Of a DNA stretch of 64,000 bases, positions 15,012 through 26,922 are shown piece by piece. A model generated the notes under the pieces. The model ran no database searches, was not told where the DNA came from, and was given only the letters and a program-made list of their open reading frames with translations. The DNA lies in the NCBI RefSeq assembly GCF_047495875.1, contig NC_092458.1, positions 110,099,727-110,163,726 on the forward strand. The letters are read 5' to 3'. This stretch comes from Pithys albifrons albifrons. Its lineage: Eukaryota > Chordata > Aves > Passeriformes > Thamnophilidae. Made by a program: the position numbers and the translations under genes. Positions within the stretch are counted from its first letter, which is position 1; each line of letters begins with the position of its first letter.

Positions 15012-16115
15012 CAGCTAAAAAACCCCAAACACAAGTCTAGTTTTATTCTTGAGTAATGATGCAGAATTAGTTATTTTAATAAAATCTATCACTCCTGGAT
15101 TGCACTTAAAACTTTTGATTTTTTTTCTTGCTGTAGATGGCATCTCATAGTAATTGAAATTCTGGCTCAGTAGACAACAGACATTGCAAAACCCACAAGA
15201 ACAAAATGTCCCTTTGGGTCACGACCAATTTATGGTAAAGCAACAGAAAATGGTGTTTTTCTGAGAGAGAATTAGTTTGTAGCCCACCAATAACTGTTTC
15301 AAACAAGATGCCTGAGCTGCAATATATCACACTGAAAGTATCTATAGGAGCTGCTACTATCTCTGAATTCCAAAATTTACTGCAGGTCTGTGGTAGATGG
15401 TTATGTATAAATTATTCCCTGTTAATGCGACCCTTTTTCAGCACCATGGATAGTGGGAGGTCCTGACTTCCCTGTCTTCCAGATCAGTTTCTTTTCATTC
15501 CAGTCCAAACCATGACGACATTGAAAATATATATATATATAATAACTAGTGAATAATAGGTGCACTGAGGAGAGTCCCAAGAAAACCAAGACTGATGGAA
15601 TTTCAGAAGGCATAACCTGAATTTAAGGTTGAAAATGAAAGATAACATGATTGCTCTTTGAAAAGCAAACAAAAGTACACAGAGGGGACCATTTCTATGA
15701 GGTGCAGGGCAAGAAGAATCATTTTAACTTGCCATGAGTGTGATTTAGTTCAAATACTAGCAGAAATGCTCTAAGTGGAAGAGAAGTTACATTGCTTGGC
15801 AAAGATATCAGAATGACAATTATTCTGGTGTTTTAAAAGTGTTGGGCAAAATGTGTATGGGTTGGCTAAGTATGTTGTATTTTACCTCACAGTAGGGGTC
15901 TCATGTCCCTTTAAATTTTGAATGTTAAAGTCTACTTTTTGGTAGCCAAAACTTAGGTATTTAAAAGTGCTCTGATTTCTAATACATGATCCTATAGCCT
16001 ATTGTAATCAAAATTAGACAGTTATTTGGGTCACCTATCCAAAATGGAATCACTCAGACTTCTCTGTCGCTCTCTTGCCTTTATAATGAAGGGAAACAAA
16101 TTCAGATAACAACAA

Positions 16116-16167
<52 letters not shown>
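16116..16167. repeat. (AATC)13 tetranucleotide microsatellite
   Basis: Thirteen perfect AATC units, uninterrupted over 52 bases. Perfect arrays of this length are usually polymorphic. Confidence 0.95.
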
Positions 16168-16174
<7 letters not shown>

Positions 16175-16351
16175 CATTCATATATACAGATGACCTTGTC
16201 AAAACAAGGAAATCACAAAGTCAAGGTGTGGCAACATTTACATTTTGAAATTTAGATATTTATTGACACTCATTTATGTGGAGATAGCATTTTTACCTCA
16301 ATTTTTAATGTTTCCCTTTATATACTAAATAAAGTATATAAAATTTAATGT

Positions 16352-16397
16352 AAAAAAAAAAAGGCAAAACCAAAAAAAAGCAAAAACCGCCAAACCC
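16352..16397. repeat. A/C-rich low-complexity tract
   Basis: An A run followed by CAAAACC-like units with a few G, between AT-rich sequence and the ACCG/CCCG edge. Confidence 0.75.
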
Positions 16398-18009
16398 GAA
16401 AATATACCATTTCCCTGCAGCACCTTTTAGCAACTTGTAGTATTTACAATGTCACACAGATTAAAACCTGTTTTGAGCTATGTAGACATCAACTATTAAG
16501 AGTGAAAAACAGTAACTAGCAACTCTAATAGAATCCCAGCAAGATAACACCAAGTTTCTTACAATGACTGATTTACATAGTAATTGACTAGTTTTTTTAG
16601 AAGCATCAAATGGAAAGAGATAGTACTTTCCCTAAACATTCCTCAAGAAGTTAATGATCTGAAAAAAGAACCATGTAAACCACGTAATCACTTGTTAATT
16701 GATCTGCTACCAGTACTGTATGAAACATCGAGCAATACATCTGCTACAGAACCTTGAGAAAACATTGTTGGTTATGTTGCAAGGATGAGCACCCAAATAT
16801 TTATTACAGAAAATGTTGACAGCTCATTAATGAGACAAATATGCATATTCTGTGACTCTAAAAGTACATTTCAAGATCTGTGATTATGACCAAGACCCCA
16901 CCACAGTGCCCACTGTGCAAAGCTCTTTTCTTACAGAGAAAACCAAAACATGGCAAGAACTTTCATTTCCTTCAACTGAAAAAAAAAAATCTCAGACGAG
17001 AATGGGCAGGTATGTGCTCTGAGGATGCAAATGACGAGTTTCAGAAGATTTTTTTTCCTGTCCTCTCCGAGATTTCTTTGTTTTGTTGCAGTTGTTAAAG
17101 GTCATTATAATCCATTTTGCACTGTGGCATGCATAAGCTATCCTTTTCACTTCTCGAGACACAGACCATGCTTATTTCCATGAAATGGTAGAAGAGTATA
17201 AAGAATATATTAAGAAGTAGCATGGAAATGTTCATGCTGCATGTTTACACATCAATCTCTGGCATGCTTTTAAAATACATTGCTACTTTATAAGTAAAAT
17301 AGGATCTAAGCAAGGGGTGGTAAAGAGGGAAGAACAGGAGGAAAAATAGTGAGTGGTATGAGTGAATATCCAATGGGTTATTTTTCTTCTGTGCTTGGCA
17401 AAGAACCTCAGAAGGCTTTTATAAATTTTCGTCTCTGTGTTGCACCTTTCCCGAGTGACTGTGCAGAAGAAGTTTTGTTCAGAGTATGATATCTGAACAA
17501 ACAAAATGCATGTGGCATGAGAATGCTCTGGAATTTGAAAGAGGTTTTAAAAACTGAAAAGTCAAAGACCCCATATGACTCAACCAACTCAGCCATTCTA
17601 CATTCTTTAAACATACCATACCAGAGCACATTAATCAAGCAGTGAACAGGTGAAGATGACAACCTGAATAAATTTCTAGTCAGAATTGATGACTGTAGAG
17701 GAATTTGGGTTTATGGTCTACATTAGGAATAGTAAATGATTTCAGTATTCAGGGACATATGATAGAATTTAGTGCTCTATCATTAACTTCACTTTCAATT
17801 AAATAAATTCTATCCATTTTTACAGTCTGAGCTGGAATACAGAATAAGGCTGCCAGATGCTGGATCTGATTTAAAGCAATGGGGAAGCAGCATTCACAGG
17901 GAAAATATTACTTGTACTTTTCATATCAGTCTTCAGATGTAACTGATCAGAGAGAAGATAAATGACACAAAAATTATTGTGATCAATGCTGAAGAAGAAA
18001 AAAAAATAT

Positions 18010-18044
18010 AAACACCCCAAAAAACCAAAACCAACCAACCAAAA
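18010..18044. repeat. A/C-only low-complexity tract
   Basis: AACACCCC followed by ACCAAAACCAACC-type units without G or T; it is the same class as the larger A/C tracts further right. Confidence 0.8.
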
Positions 18045-18091
18045 GAAAAAAACAGGAGAAACAAACTCTCTTGAGTCGCACTGGTGTAAAT

Positions 18092-18148
18092 GAATCATGT
18101 TATCATTACGCGATTGAAAAAAGAATCATGTTGTCATTGCATGGTTGA
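18092..18148. repeat. Two-copy tandem duplication, 26-bp unit, period 31
   Basis: 18092-18117 and 18123-18148 share 21 of 26 bases (GAATCATGTT core), separated by AAAAA. All five differences are transitions. A 7-bp perfect hairpin (CATGGTT/AACCATG, loop GAT, 18140-18156) overlaps the end of the second copy. Confidence 0.75.
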
Positions 18149-19471
18149 TAACCATGGTACCATATCCTGACACAAACATATCACAGTAAAAAACAGCATT
18201 ATAAGAAAGAAGGGGGAAAAATGCAAACCAATATAAAAGTGAAAGATCAAGTAATACAGTTATTTTCTTTTATTTTACCCTTGTGAGGCCCAAGAATAAG
18301 AAAGAAACATTCAGAATGGAGACTGTTAATCAAAAACCCTATTTTTAGTTATAAGATTAGGACAAATTCATAGGGCCATTGAAGCCCCCAGCCATTTTCT
18401 AAGTATACAGCAGGGAAGAAATCCATTTGATCTGAGGATATCCTTTATAGTTTGCCCTTGCTTTTGGAAGAAGAAGTCACCAGACTCTTGGGGAGGCTTC
18501 AGTTCAAAACATGTAGCATATCTGTAGTCCAAATTACACAGGGAAAGTGGAAAGATATCAGAACAAGAGAGCAAAAATTATTTCAGTGAGACACGAATGC
18601 ATATTTAACTGCATTTCTATTAAAGACAAATTTAAGAGATTAAGACCAGATTTTTAACTCTTTATCAATGTAAACTTCTCCTTCACAATCACCTCTGTAC
18701 TAAGGTTTCACTTTTACTCCTTCCTTTAATGACACTGGTGAATGAACTATACTCCTGCCATCCACTGCTTCCAGTTCTGTTTTTCCCCCTGTTCTTGGGT
18801 CTTTTTTTTTTTTTCATTATGTTGAGTCATGTGTAGGCCAGAAGGATGCATGTGGTAGGAAGAGGCTAGTTTGATATAGCTATATTAATACTTTGATTTC
18901 ATTACATCTTCTTTTTTCTCCTTTTCATGGACTTCTACAAAAGGGTACCAAAATTGCCTGCTGTGGCTAAAGCTTAGCTGATTACTTTGAACATGAGAGT
19001 CAAATGTATACAGACCTTGGCAACATATGTTTTGCTGGCATGTATAGATACATGTACATATTTCACTCTGCAATTTAGAGAAAAAGAGGTTAATGTTTAA
19101 TCTTGGATAACTGATATAAATAAGTGTTATTTAGAATGTAGCTATTTTTTTAATTATTACACATTTCAAAATCTTTAATCAATCCAGTTTCCGGTTCTTC
19201 TTTTAATTTCCTTTATACCATTAAGTAGGAAATGGCTAATAAGATCTGTCTCTCTGTCTAAGGGAAAATATTTTCATCTTCTCTGTCTTGGCAGAAGAAC
19301 AAATCAACAACTGAGCCTTTCCAAACTCTACCAATGGAAAATGTAAGAAACAGAAACCGTAAGAAAGCAAGCTGAAGACCGATTAGAACTTTTTCTCTTT
19401 TTACTATATTCTTTATTACTATCCCTTGAATGGAGATCTTTTACTAGAGATTGGGTCGTGTAGGACTCAGG

Positions 19472-19476
19472 ACGAT
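19472..19476. repeat. Target-site duplication, left flank of solo LTR
   Basis: ACGAT is repeated at 20103-20107. Five bp is a common duplication size for ERVL and some ERV1 elements. Confidence 0.8.
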
Positions 19477-20102
19477 TGTGCTGGTTTAAAGGTGAACCAG
19501 CAGGGGAAATGAACTCACCACGAGAGAGATTATAAGTCAGACCTAAAATTTAATAATAATATTACAATAACAACACTGACACACAAGGGAGATTGCTTTC
19601 AACTCACAAAACCCCAGCAGTATAACCCAGTGTCCTGGGGCACAAACCCAAGGGGGTTTGTTTGCCCTTGTGCTGAGACCCCTGTGGTTCCCCCAAGTCC
19701 AGAGCAAAAGGAAAAGAAAAACCTGTTGGTGCAGGCGAGGGCTGTGGTCTGGGCGAGTGCAGGGATCTCCTCCTGTCAAGGTCCTGCTGCTGCTCTGGAT
19801 CCGACGAGAGGTTCCCGAGGTCTTCTTACCCACCACTTATGTACCCTCAGGGAGCTCTCAGTCCCTCCCCCTGGGCGGGGACTCACACAATGGGTGATTA
19901 ACTCTGGGAGCCAGGGGGTGTTGAGCTGTTGATGGCCCATTAGCAGCTCTGCCCCCTCAGGCTGGGTGTGAAGTGATAATGGCTCCCTGGGCAGCTGCTG
20001 CTAATGGCCCATTGACCTTGGGGAATGAATAGAGGGGGTAGAATACACAGCTTTGATCACCCCCACACAGGGTTAGCTGGTCCCTCCTGCTGAACTAGGA
20101 CA
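19477..20102. mobile_element. Solo LTR of an avian endogenous retrovirus with 5-bp target duplication
   Basis: This 626-bp element has TG...CA ends (TGTGCTGGTTTAAAGG at the left, TGAACTAGGACA at the right) and perfect ACGAT duplications, with no internal viral region beside it. Its GC-rich interior contrasts with the AT-rich flanks. Orientation is not settled. On the minus strand a TACATAAG TATA-like box (plus-strand 19836-19843) is followed further on by ATTAAA (plus-strand 19549-19554), in the order expected of a minus-strand LTR. On the plus strand the only TATA-like motif (19530-19536) is too close to the 5' end. The general sequence is one I associate with passerine genomes. Short open frames on both strands inside it are not credible genes. 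Confidence 0.85.
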
Positions 20103-20107
20103 ACGAT
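20103..20107. repeat. Target-site duplication, right flank of solo LTR
   Basis: ACGAT is an exact repeat of 19472-19476. Confidence 0.8.
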
Positions 20108-21159
20108 ACAAAGCAGTAGTAAAGAAATTATTTAGCTTCTAAGCATTCAAAAGAGTTGAAGAAATCAATACTGTGTTAATGTAAGGACAGGGAATCAAAA
20201 ATTAATTAATATATTCATAGCATTGTCTTTCTTTTAACATCAGTAAGGTTAACAAAGATATGAGAGGATTATATATATTGAAAACCTACATGTGTTTATG
20301 TATTGCTTATATTTTTAAACTAATCATTAATGCTTATGAGAAGGAAAGGAAAGAAACAAATAATTTTGCATGAAGAACTTTTTTATTTTTCAACAGAAAC
20401 TTTCTCAAACTGGTCTTAAGCTGATTAATATCCCTATTTGAACAGGTCTTTCTGTGGTCAAGGAATCCAGAGTACCTGCCTGCACCTGAAATCACATTAC
20501 TTCCACAATGGCTTAAAGGAACATATATTTGGTTTTACCATCTCTTATTCCTGTAAGCAATTTAAGCTCTATTATGCACAGGAAAAGCAACCATGACTAA
20601 CATGAACTGCAAATGTCTGAAAAGCATATGACAAGCTCATAAGCTGATGTTTGTTCAAATATGATCTTCATATAATCAACTATCACATCTTTAAAAATTA
20701 ATGATTCATTGAAATAAAACACTAGTATTAAAAAGGTCAACATTTCCTAAATGCGTGGTTCAACTTGTTCTGATTATTATGTAAGCCACAGTGAAAAATT
20801 AATTTTCTGACAAAAATTAATTTTCCAGAGTTCCTAGAGAAAGCAAAAGAGTAGAGCATTTGTTCACTTTCCCTTTTTTCTCCCCTTTTCCCCTTGGAAG
20901 CTCCCATTTGTATGTACAAATTTTATATATAATTGAAAATATCTGAATATATATATATATTCTGGTATAATTCCATTTCAGAATAAGGAGAAGAAAAAAT
21001 TCTTATCTCTCTCTTATCCATGCTCCCTTGTTACATAAAAAATCCAGTGTGGAATACCTGGGAAATGGGCATTTCCTTAGTTACAACTGGTTACTAAGGA
21101 AGGCCTGGATCAAAACTATCACATTCACACAATAGAGATCACATCTGGCTCCTCTAAAA
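20108..21159. other. Unique AT-rich spacer between LTRs
   Basis: Very AT-rich, with a short (AT)n about 20948-20960. Nothing gene-like. Confidence 0.6.
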
Positions 21160-21240
21160 GCAACAGGTTTATATTACCTCCAAATCTGGCATAATGGACT
21201 AGATAGTCTGTTTCAGTCTGACAATTTTCTATGACCCATT
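21160..21240 (+). mobile_element. Possible CR1 LINE 3' terminal relic, sense
   Basis: ATGGACTAGATAGTCTGTTT followed by CAGTCTGACAATTTTCTATG resembles the sense-strand CR1 ending (GGACTAGATGATC..., then TTCTATGA repeats). The match is short and degraded, so chance is not excluded. Confidence 0.35.
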
Positions 21241-21411
21241 TGCTCAGAGTGGACCAGATGTTTGTTGTTTTGCTAAGAAATAGCGTTGTAATTGTTAAAA
21301 AAAATACCTAGCACACCAAGGCCACATGTGTGGCACAGGTGCATTTAACTGCTCTTATGTGAGTTTCTACAATTAATTACTAGGATTCTGGATCTTCAGC
21401 CAGGTTTTTTG

Positions 21412-21479
21412 CTTTTGTTTTGGAGATTGGTTTTTGTGTTAATTTGTTTGGATTTTGGGGGGTTTGTTTGTTTGTGTTT
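21412..21479. repeat. G/T-rich low-complexity tract
   Basis: TTTTG, TTGG, GGGGGG and TTTG units with few A. It lies about 95 bp upstream of the ERVL-like LTR. Confidence 0.7.
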
Positions 21480-21572
21480 AATGCTACATGCCCACTGCAT
21501 TAAAAAGAGAGAGAAGGGAAAATTATTGAGAACTGCAACCACTAAAGCATCAGACCAAAACTTCTATTCATT

Positions 21573-22132
21573 TGTGCTGGTTTTGGTTCGAGTAATTTTC
21601 TTCACAGCAGCTTGTATGGGACTGTGTTTTGGGGTTTTACTGCAAACACTGTGGATAAAACAGAGATGTTTCTGGTTTTGCTGAGCAGGGCTTACTCAGA
21701 GCCAAGATGTTTACTGCTTCTCACCCCACCCCATCAGCAAGTGGGCTGAGGGGGAACAAGGACTTGAGAGAGGACACAGCCAGTGCAGGTAACCCCAGCT
21801 GACCCCAGGGATACTCCCATACCACATGGCATCATGCTCAGTATATAAAGAGTGGAGAAGAAGGAGGAAATGGGAGTGCTGGGAATGATAATGTTTGTCA
21901 CCACTATGTGTGACAGAGCCCTGCCCTCCTGGAAATGGATGAACACCTGCCTGCCCATGGGAAGCAGTGAATGAGTTCCTTACTTTGTTTGTGAGTGTGG
22001 CTTTGGCTTTCCCCATTAAACTCTCTTTGTCTCAATCCACGAGTTTTATGATTTTTATCCTTCCAATTCTTTCCCCCATACCATTGGTGGGAAAATGTGG
22101 TGCTTAGTGCCAGCAGGGCTTAAGCCACTACA
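21573..22132 (+). mobile_element. Avian ERVL-like LTR, plus strand
   Basis: It begins TGTGCTGGTTTTGG and ends with a GCCACTACA terminus, giving TG/CA ends about 560 bp apart. The text follows a common avian LTR that I recognise from general knowledge: TAATTTTCTTCACAGCAGC near the start, a CTTCTCACCCCACCCCATC block, GTATATAAAG as TATA box (21841-21850), CTGCCTGCCCATGGGAAG, ATTAAA as poly(A) signal (22015-22020), and TCAATCCACGAGTTTTATG after it. The 5 bp on each side (TCATT and GTGTT) do not match, so flank mutation, a truncated element, or a former provirus with rearranged flank are all possible. An older minus-strand relative is at about 46945-47369. Confidence 0.8.
21841..22020 (+). promoter_or_regulatory. 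LTR TATA box to poly(A) signal
   Basis: GTATATAAAG at 21841-21850 and ATTAAA at 22015-22020 bracket the presumed transcript start and R region of the LTR. This is the most intact core promoter motif set of the ERVL-like copies in the window. Activity is inferred. Confidence 0.45.
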
Positions 22133-22805
22133 GTGTTGTCACACACAGGTCGTGACAGTATCCTTCTGGATACCGGGGGCATCTTCTGTGGTTCCAGTGT
22201 GAGTCTTACCCTTCCCAAAATAAAAATTTAGAAGAAAAACCTTAACCTGTACAATAAGCTAGAGTAGATATTAGTAAACAATATTCATTAAGTACCAGAA
22301 AATAAAATATCTACTTCTCTGCAAGCTGGAAATTCCTGTGGGAGGGCAGGCCCTCAGAAAAGGAAGAAAAGTATTAAACTAATATCAATCACTTCTTCAT
22401 CAGACACTCACAGTTCTCCAAAAGCAGGGAAAACTTTTAACTCTCCCATATTTGGTCCTATCTTGCTTTTTTTTTTTCACTTGTACTGCTGTTCACTTCT
22501 ACATTCAGTGCAGAAGGTATAATTTGACTTGATGTGTGAAAAGATATTTAGGATTAGAATTTCTTCTTGATGGCCTGAGCTCAATTTTCTTCTAATGGAC
22601 TGACCTCAAGCTGTAGATTTGTATCATTTTATTGTCTTTTTGTCGGATGGACTAAATCTTCCCTAATTGGCATATCCATTTTGAGAAATTAATATACTAT
22701 TGTTATAACAAAAGGAAACACAAGAAGAACAGCAACAATACTGAAGGAAGCAACCTAAAACTCTCATCAGTCAGAACTTTTTAACTCCTCAGTGATCTTA
22801 TATCT

Positions 22806-22846
22806 TAAAAAAAAAAAGAAAAAAAAAAGAAAAACCAACCCCAAAA
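22806..22846. repeat. A-rich low-complexity tract
   Basis: A runs broken by single G, followed by ACCAACCCC-type sequence. Confidence 0.75.
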
Positions 22847-24397
22847 CATTTTTGTATTTTGAATGGCCTTTGTTGCAGGGTTTTAAATTTATGCTACTCA
22901 AAGTCTGTAATTATCACAATAGAATTAAGTTCATGCTTGACATTTTAAATGCTGGGCAGGAAAGTATAAAGAGTATGGATTAATATATACCTTATGATCA
23001 TTTGAACTTCAAACACACATAGTTAAGTCAAAAGTGTAGACCCTGGAGTTCTTTACCTATCACAACAGAGTGTAATTTACTTTTCTAATTCACTTTGAAC
23101 CTCATGGGCTTTGTTTATGAAGTATGATCTCCAAAATACGATCCTACAAAAATTGAATAGTGGCTCTGTATGAGTTTTGTAACACATAGTGGTATACAAA
23201 AGGCAGACATACTTTCTCATATTGAAGATTAGAGGAATAATAGGCAAAATTTACCTTCTTGATAAATATGGCAGTCACATTTTACATCACTAATTCAGAA
23301 TCAGGTATAAGAACATACTCTTTGATACTGCCTCAATTGCAAATTCTTTTCATTATCAGTAAGACCCTCCTTCAAAACACAGAAGGAAAACAGACCTTGA
23401 AAAAACTCAATGCAAATCTATTATTCCTCTTCTGCTACAACTTTCTAAAGGAGCAATTAAACAGTGAAAAAAATGAATTATAATCAAAAGTATGATCAAG
23501 AGACTTCTACCATAAAGTGAAAGGAGCTGGGGAATTTATGAGGTTTGTTAGAGCTGAGAGCGTTGTACTCAGTTTCATGTGGACAACTATGAGATCCTCT
23601 ATAAAGAAAGCAATCCAGGGAAATAGAAAGTGAAGCTACATTTATAGTTGCCATCACCTGACATTCAAAACCCAGTAAAATGTGCAGGTCTGAAGAGATT
23701 TCCTGAAGTTGCCTGTGAGAGCTCCATGGTCATCCCTCTCAAAGATGCAAAATAATTTCTGTGAAAGTAGTTGTTGCCTGCTCCCACCTTTTACTGAGCT
23801 CCTCTCTGCAAGGTACCAGATCAGGACACCTGCAGACTCCAGAACACAGATTTGGCATCTTTTGTCTTTCCATGAACAAAGTCTGGGCACCTGCTGAACC
23901 CTCCATCTTGTCATCATGAAGGGTTGTGGTCCCTCACTCCTTTCTTCTCAAGTTTGAAACTGCTGGGAGCCAGGAAAAGGAAGCTCCTGTATTCCACAAA
24001 AGAAAGGTGTTTCCAGCTTGCTTGATGAGGGATTTTTTCTTTTCTTGACAACACACCTGCCAACAGAAAATCATTAAAAAAAAATTAAAAAACCTCAACC
24101 AAAAATGTGAAAAAGGAACATAATTTTTAACTGAAATTAAAAAAATAGAAAGGATAATTGGCAGATCTGTATTAGATCAACATTTACTTTCACAGTCCCA
24201 CATCTGGTAGCTTTCACCCCAGTAACTTCTTTTCTCTACACAGCATTTCAAACAACACAATGTATTTACTCAGCACTTCCCTGTATGTTCAATGAGAAAG
24301 AATGGACATTACAAATTCACCTACCTCCAGGTACTTTACACCAATAAGGATCTATGCAATTCCAGTAACAAAGGATGTGTGTAATGGCAAGAACAAC

Positions 24398-24455
24398 GTG
24401 GTGGGGGTTTTTTTGTTGTTTTTGTGTTTTTTTGTTGTTTTTTTTTTGTTTTTTT
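24398..24455. repeat. G/T-only low-complexity tract, 58 bp
   Basis: GTGGTGGGGG, then T runs with TTG spacing; no A or C over 58 bases. Confidence 0.85.
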
Positions 24456-26415
24456 AATTCTAATTTGGAACTACATATAGATGTGCCCTATACATCTGGT
24501 GCTGGTTCTGTATTACCCTTGTGAGTTTCAGTGAGTGTCTCACTGCCAGTGAGTGAATCCCTGCAGCATTATGGCATCCTGCTGCTTGGTCTGGGATCTC
24601 TGGTCTTCTAAGGTAAGCTGCTAGAAAACCTTTATGGATTAGAGTTGACTTCAGAGCTGCTCTAAATGACAATCTACTGTCTAGGTCAATTCATAAAATA
24701 AATGTGAATCATATCTACTCTGTTTGGGTTCAATTACTGACAAGTGGGAAAGTGAAGTCCTGATTTGAAAGAAAGTGCATTCTAGGAAAGAGGAGATCAT
24801 AACAGGAAATCCTTAAAAAATCAGATAATTTTTTTTTTTTAACCTGAGTAAAATCAGTCAAAGAGATTGCAGGACTGTAACAAAGAGTTTATAGCATATA
24901 GGAGTTAGAAAACTTTGAACTGTTTCTTCTTTTTTTTTAAAATTTGAAAAAAAAAAAGAAAAATGGAAAATGCAATCAAAATTGACTTTCCTAGTAATCT
25001 CTCCTCCTAAAACTATGTCTTACAGAAACTATCATGCTTTCACTACACAATATATGTGATCTTAGCATATTATTTGAAAAGACTCTTACACAGGTCTTGA
25101 AATTACATAACCCTCTTTATAGAGCTGCTTCTTCTCAGTGATTCGTAGAATTTGCTTCCTTGCTCAGAAAAGTCCTTCTCCAAGAATTAGTGTTTACTGT
25201 ATTACAGTATTTCCACTTTTAGTCTTGATGAAAACAGGGTTTTGCTCAGTCTGATTTTTCTACTTCATGTTTCCAGTAACTAAAACAGGCATTAGAAACG
25301 GCACATGGGTTCATATCTTTCTTCTTGAAAACATGTTTAACAAATAACTGAATGGAACTTCCCTTGTTTCTTTATCTACGCTCGATGTTTTTTAGTTCCA
25401 AAATGGGAAACTATGTCTAGTTTTTGCTGGATGATCACGATTGTTTAATTCCATTGCTGGAGCTGCCTGAAAGCTTTTGAATTTGCAAACATAAATCTTT
25501 ATTTCTGTTTTTACTGAATGAAGCATTGATTTGCAGATGGATTTTTGGTCTCTTACTCTAAACAAACCTTTCTGCATAAACATGGCTTCTCTTTGCCCTC
25601 TTGGACAACAACCAAAAGTCATACACAAAAATGTGACAAGTGTATTAGAGTATCCAAACAACAATAGTCAGACTAATTGTACATCAACAAGTCTTCTAAA
25701 AGTTAAGTACAGCAGAGGTAAAAGCAGTTAAAACAAATTTATTAATAGTCTCAATATTTTTTCCTGTTGAACACCCCCTTAATTTCTTCTGTTGGAATCT
25801 AATATACAATATAGAGGACTGAGCAAGTAGCACCGACTTGTTCTTGCAACTGCTTTTCAGCTGAAAAATCCTTTTCAGAGCTACCAGAAAATCTCAAGAA
25901 AGCCTAGAGAATTTGCTGGATCATGTCTCCCTGGATCAGGGTCTTTGATTGGCTCAGGTGCTTATGCCAGGACAAGAGCTTTTAGACTGTGAGACCAGTT
26001 AAGATGTTAATGACTACAGATTAGAGAGGCTGCCAATTCTGGTGTGTCTCTTTTTTTATTCCTTTTGTTTTTTCCCAATTCTAGAAAACTCCTCAAAAGG
26101 TGCTGCTTTGGCTTCTCCTTATCTTATAGCATATTCTTAATCCTGTGCTCTTTCTTTCCATTCTTATCACTCAATCAAAATAGTGCTCATTTTGAATTTC
26201 CTTTCATCTGCATTTTCTGGATGCTCAACTCTCATGTCTGGATCTTTTCAAATTTATAAGGACCTGAAAAGGTGCTAGATAAAGAAAAAATATTTAGGGT
26301 CAAAGGGATGAAAACCACCTATGTCATTTCAACACAGCAGTCACTTTATTTCTGCATGAAAATAGGACCAATACTGTATGGGGTTTTTATAATTTTTGAT
26401 GAAGAACCATGTCAG

Positions 26416-26421
26416 GGCCTG
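26416..26421. repeat. Target-site duplication, left flank of plus-strand LTR
   Basis: GGCCTG lies directly left of the LTR and is repeated exactly at 27166-27171. A 6-bp duplication is typical of beta/alpha-like (class II, ERVK-type) retroviral integration. It fixes both element boundaries. Confidence 0.85.
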
Positions 26422-26422
26422 T

Positions 26423-26578
26423 GTCGGAGGAGACCAGACTGATGAGGAATTCACCAAGTGGCAGATATATTACAAACGCTGGGTAGACGAAGATGGGGAG
26501 GTCCAAGACCCCAGGGAGCACATGCAGCGACTGAATCGAGACCATGGGGGCTTTCGGATGGACACTTCCCCAGTTTAA
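26423..26578 (+). other. Open reading frame remnant at the 5' end of LTR copy 1
   Basis: From the LTR edge a frame runs 51 codons to TAA at 26576-26578. It is hydrophilic and charged, with a DQTDEEFTKWQIYY block near its start and GGFRMDTSP just before the stop. The second LTR copy keeps the same frame and length. In several betaretroviruses the env frame runs into U3, and others carry a separate U3 gene, so a C-terminal env tail or an accessory frame is possible. I recognise no domain. No start codon lies near the LTR edge. In this copy the frame continues into host DNA to an ATG at 26396, giving a chance 60-codon chimeric frame. Confidence 0.4.
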
Positions 26579-26922
26579 ATGTTATACCCTTAATATGGCT
26601 ACCCTGGTTATTTTTCCCTTAGTCGTTCCTTATCCAAGTTTCCTCTTCCCACAAAACCCTCCGGGTCGCAGCCCCCTGTCCTGGTGCACCCCGGCCATGG
26701 GGGCGGTTGTTGGCGGGGCCGCCCGCGACGGGCCGCTGGAGCCCAGGTGGGGGCTGTCCCTGCCCCGGGGTGCCGGGAGCCCTACAGTAGAATTTCCCCG
26801 CCAACCTCTTTCTCCTATTGGTCCTTTTGCCACTCCTCCCCTCCCTCCTTCCCTTCGTTTGCATGTACCCAATGAAGTGCGTTACTCCTCCCCATCTCCG
26901 CCCCTCTTCCCCGCCCAAATCC

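Larger units (their letters stand above)
10223..19471. other. Unique AT-rich DNA between the CR1 relic and the first LTR
   Basis: Contains only the tracts, microsatellite and small tandem duplication listed separately. No exon, RNA gene or transposon was recognised. Confidence 0.6.
22133..26415. other. Spacer between the ERVL-like LTR and LTR copy 1
   Basis: The first 80 bases (TCACACACAGGTCGTGACAG and on) are less AT-rich and could be a remnant internal retroviral edge, but I could not match a tRNA primer-binding site. The rest is unique AT-rich DNA with two low-complexity tracts. Confidence 0.5.

Noticed and set aside
14846..15040. Retroposed gene with poly(A) tail ending at 15010
   Set aside because: No poly(A) signal, no target duplication and no gene-like body were seen. 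CR1, the main bird LINE, does not use poly(A) tails.
22133..22160. A tRNA primer-binding site after the ERVL-like LTR
   Set aside because: The bases do not match any of the common retroviral primer sites I could compare (for example the TGGTGTC... type) over a useful length.
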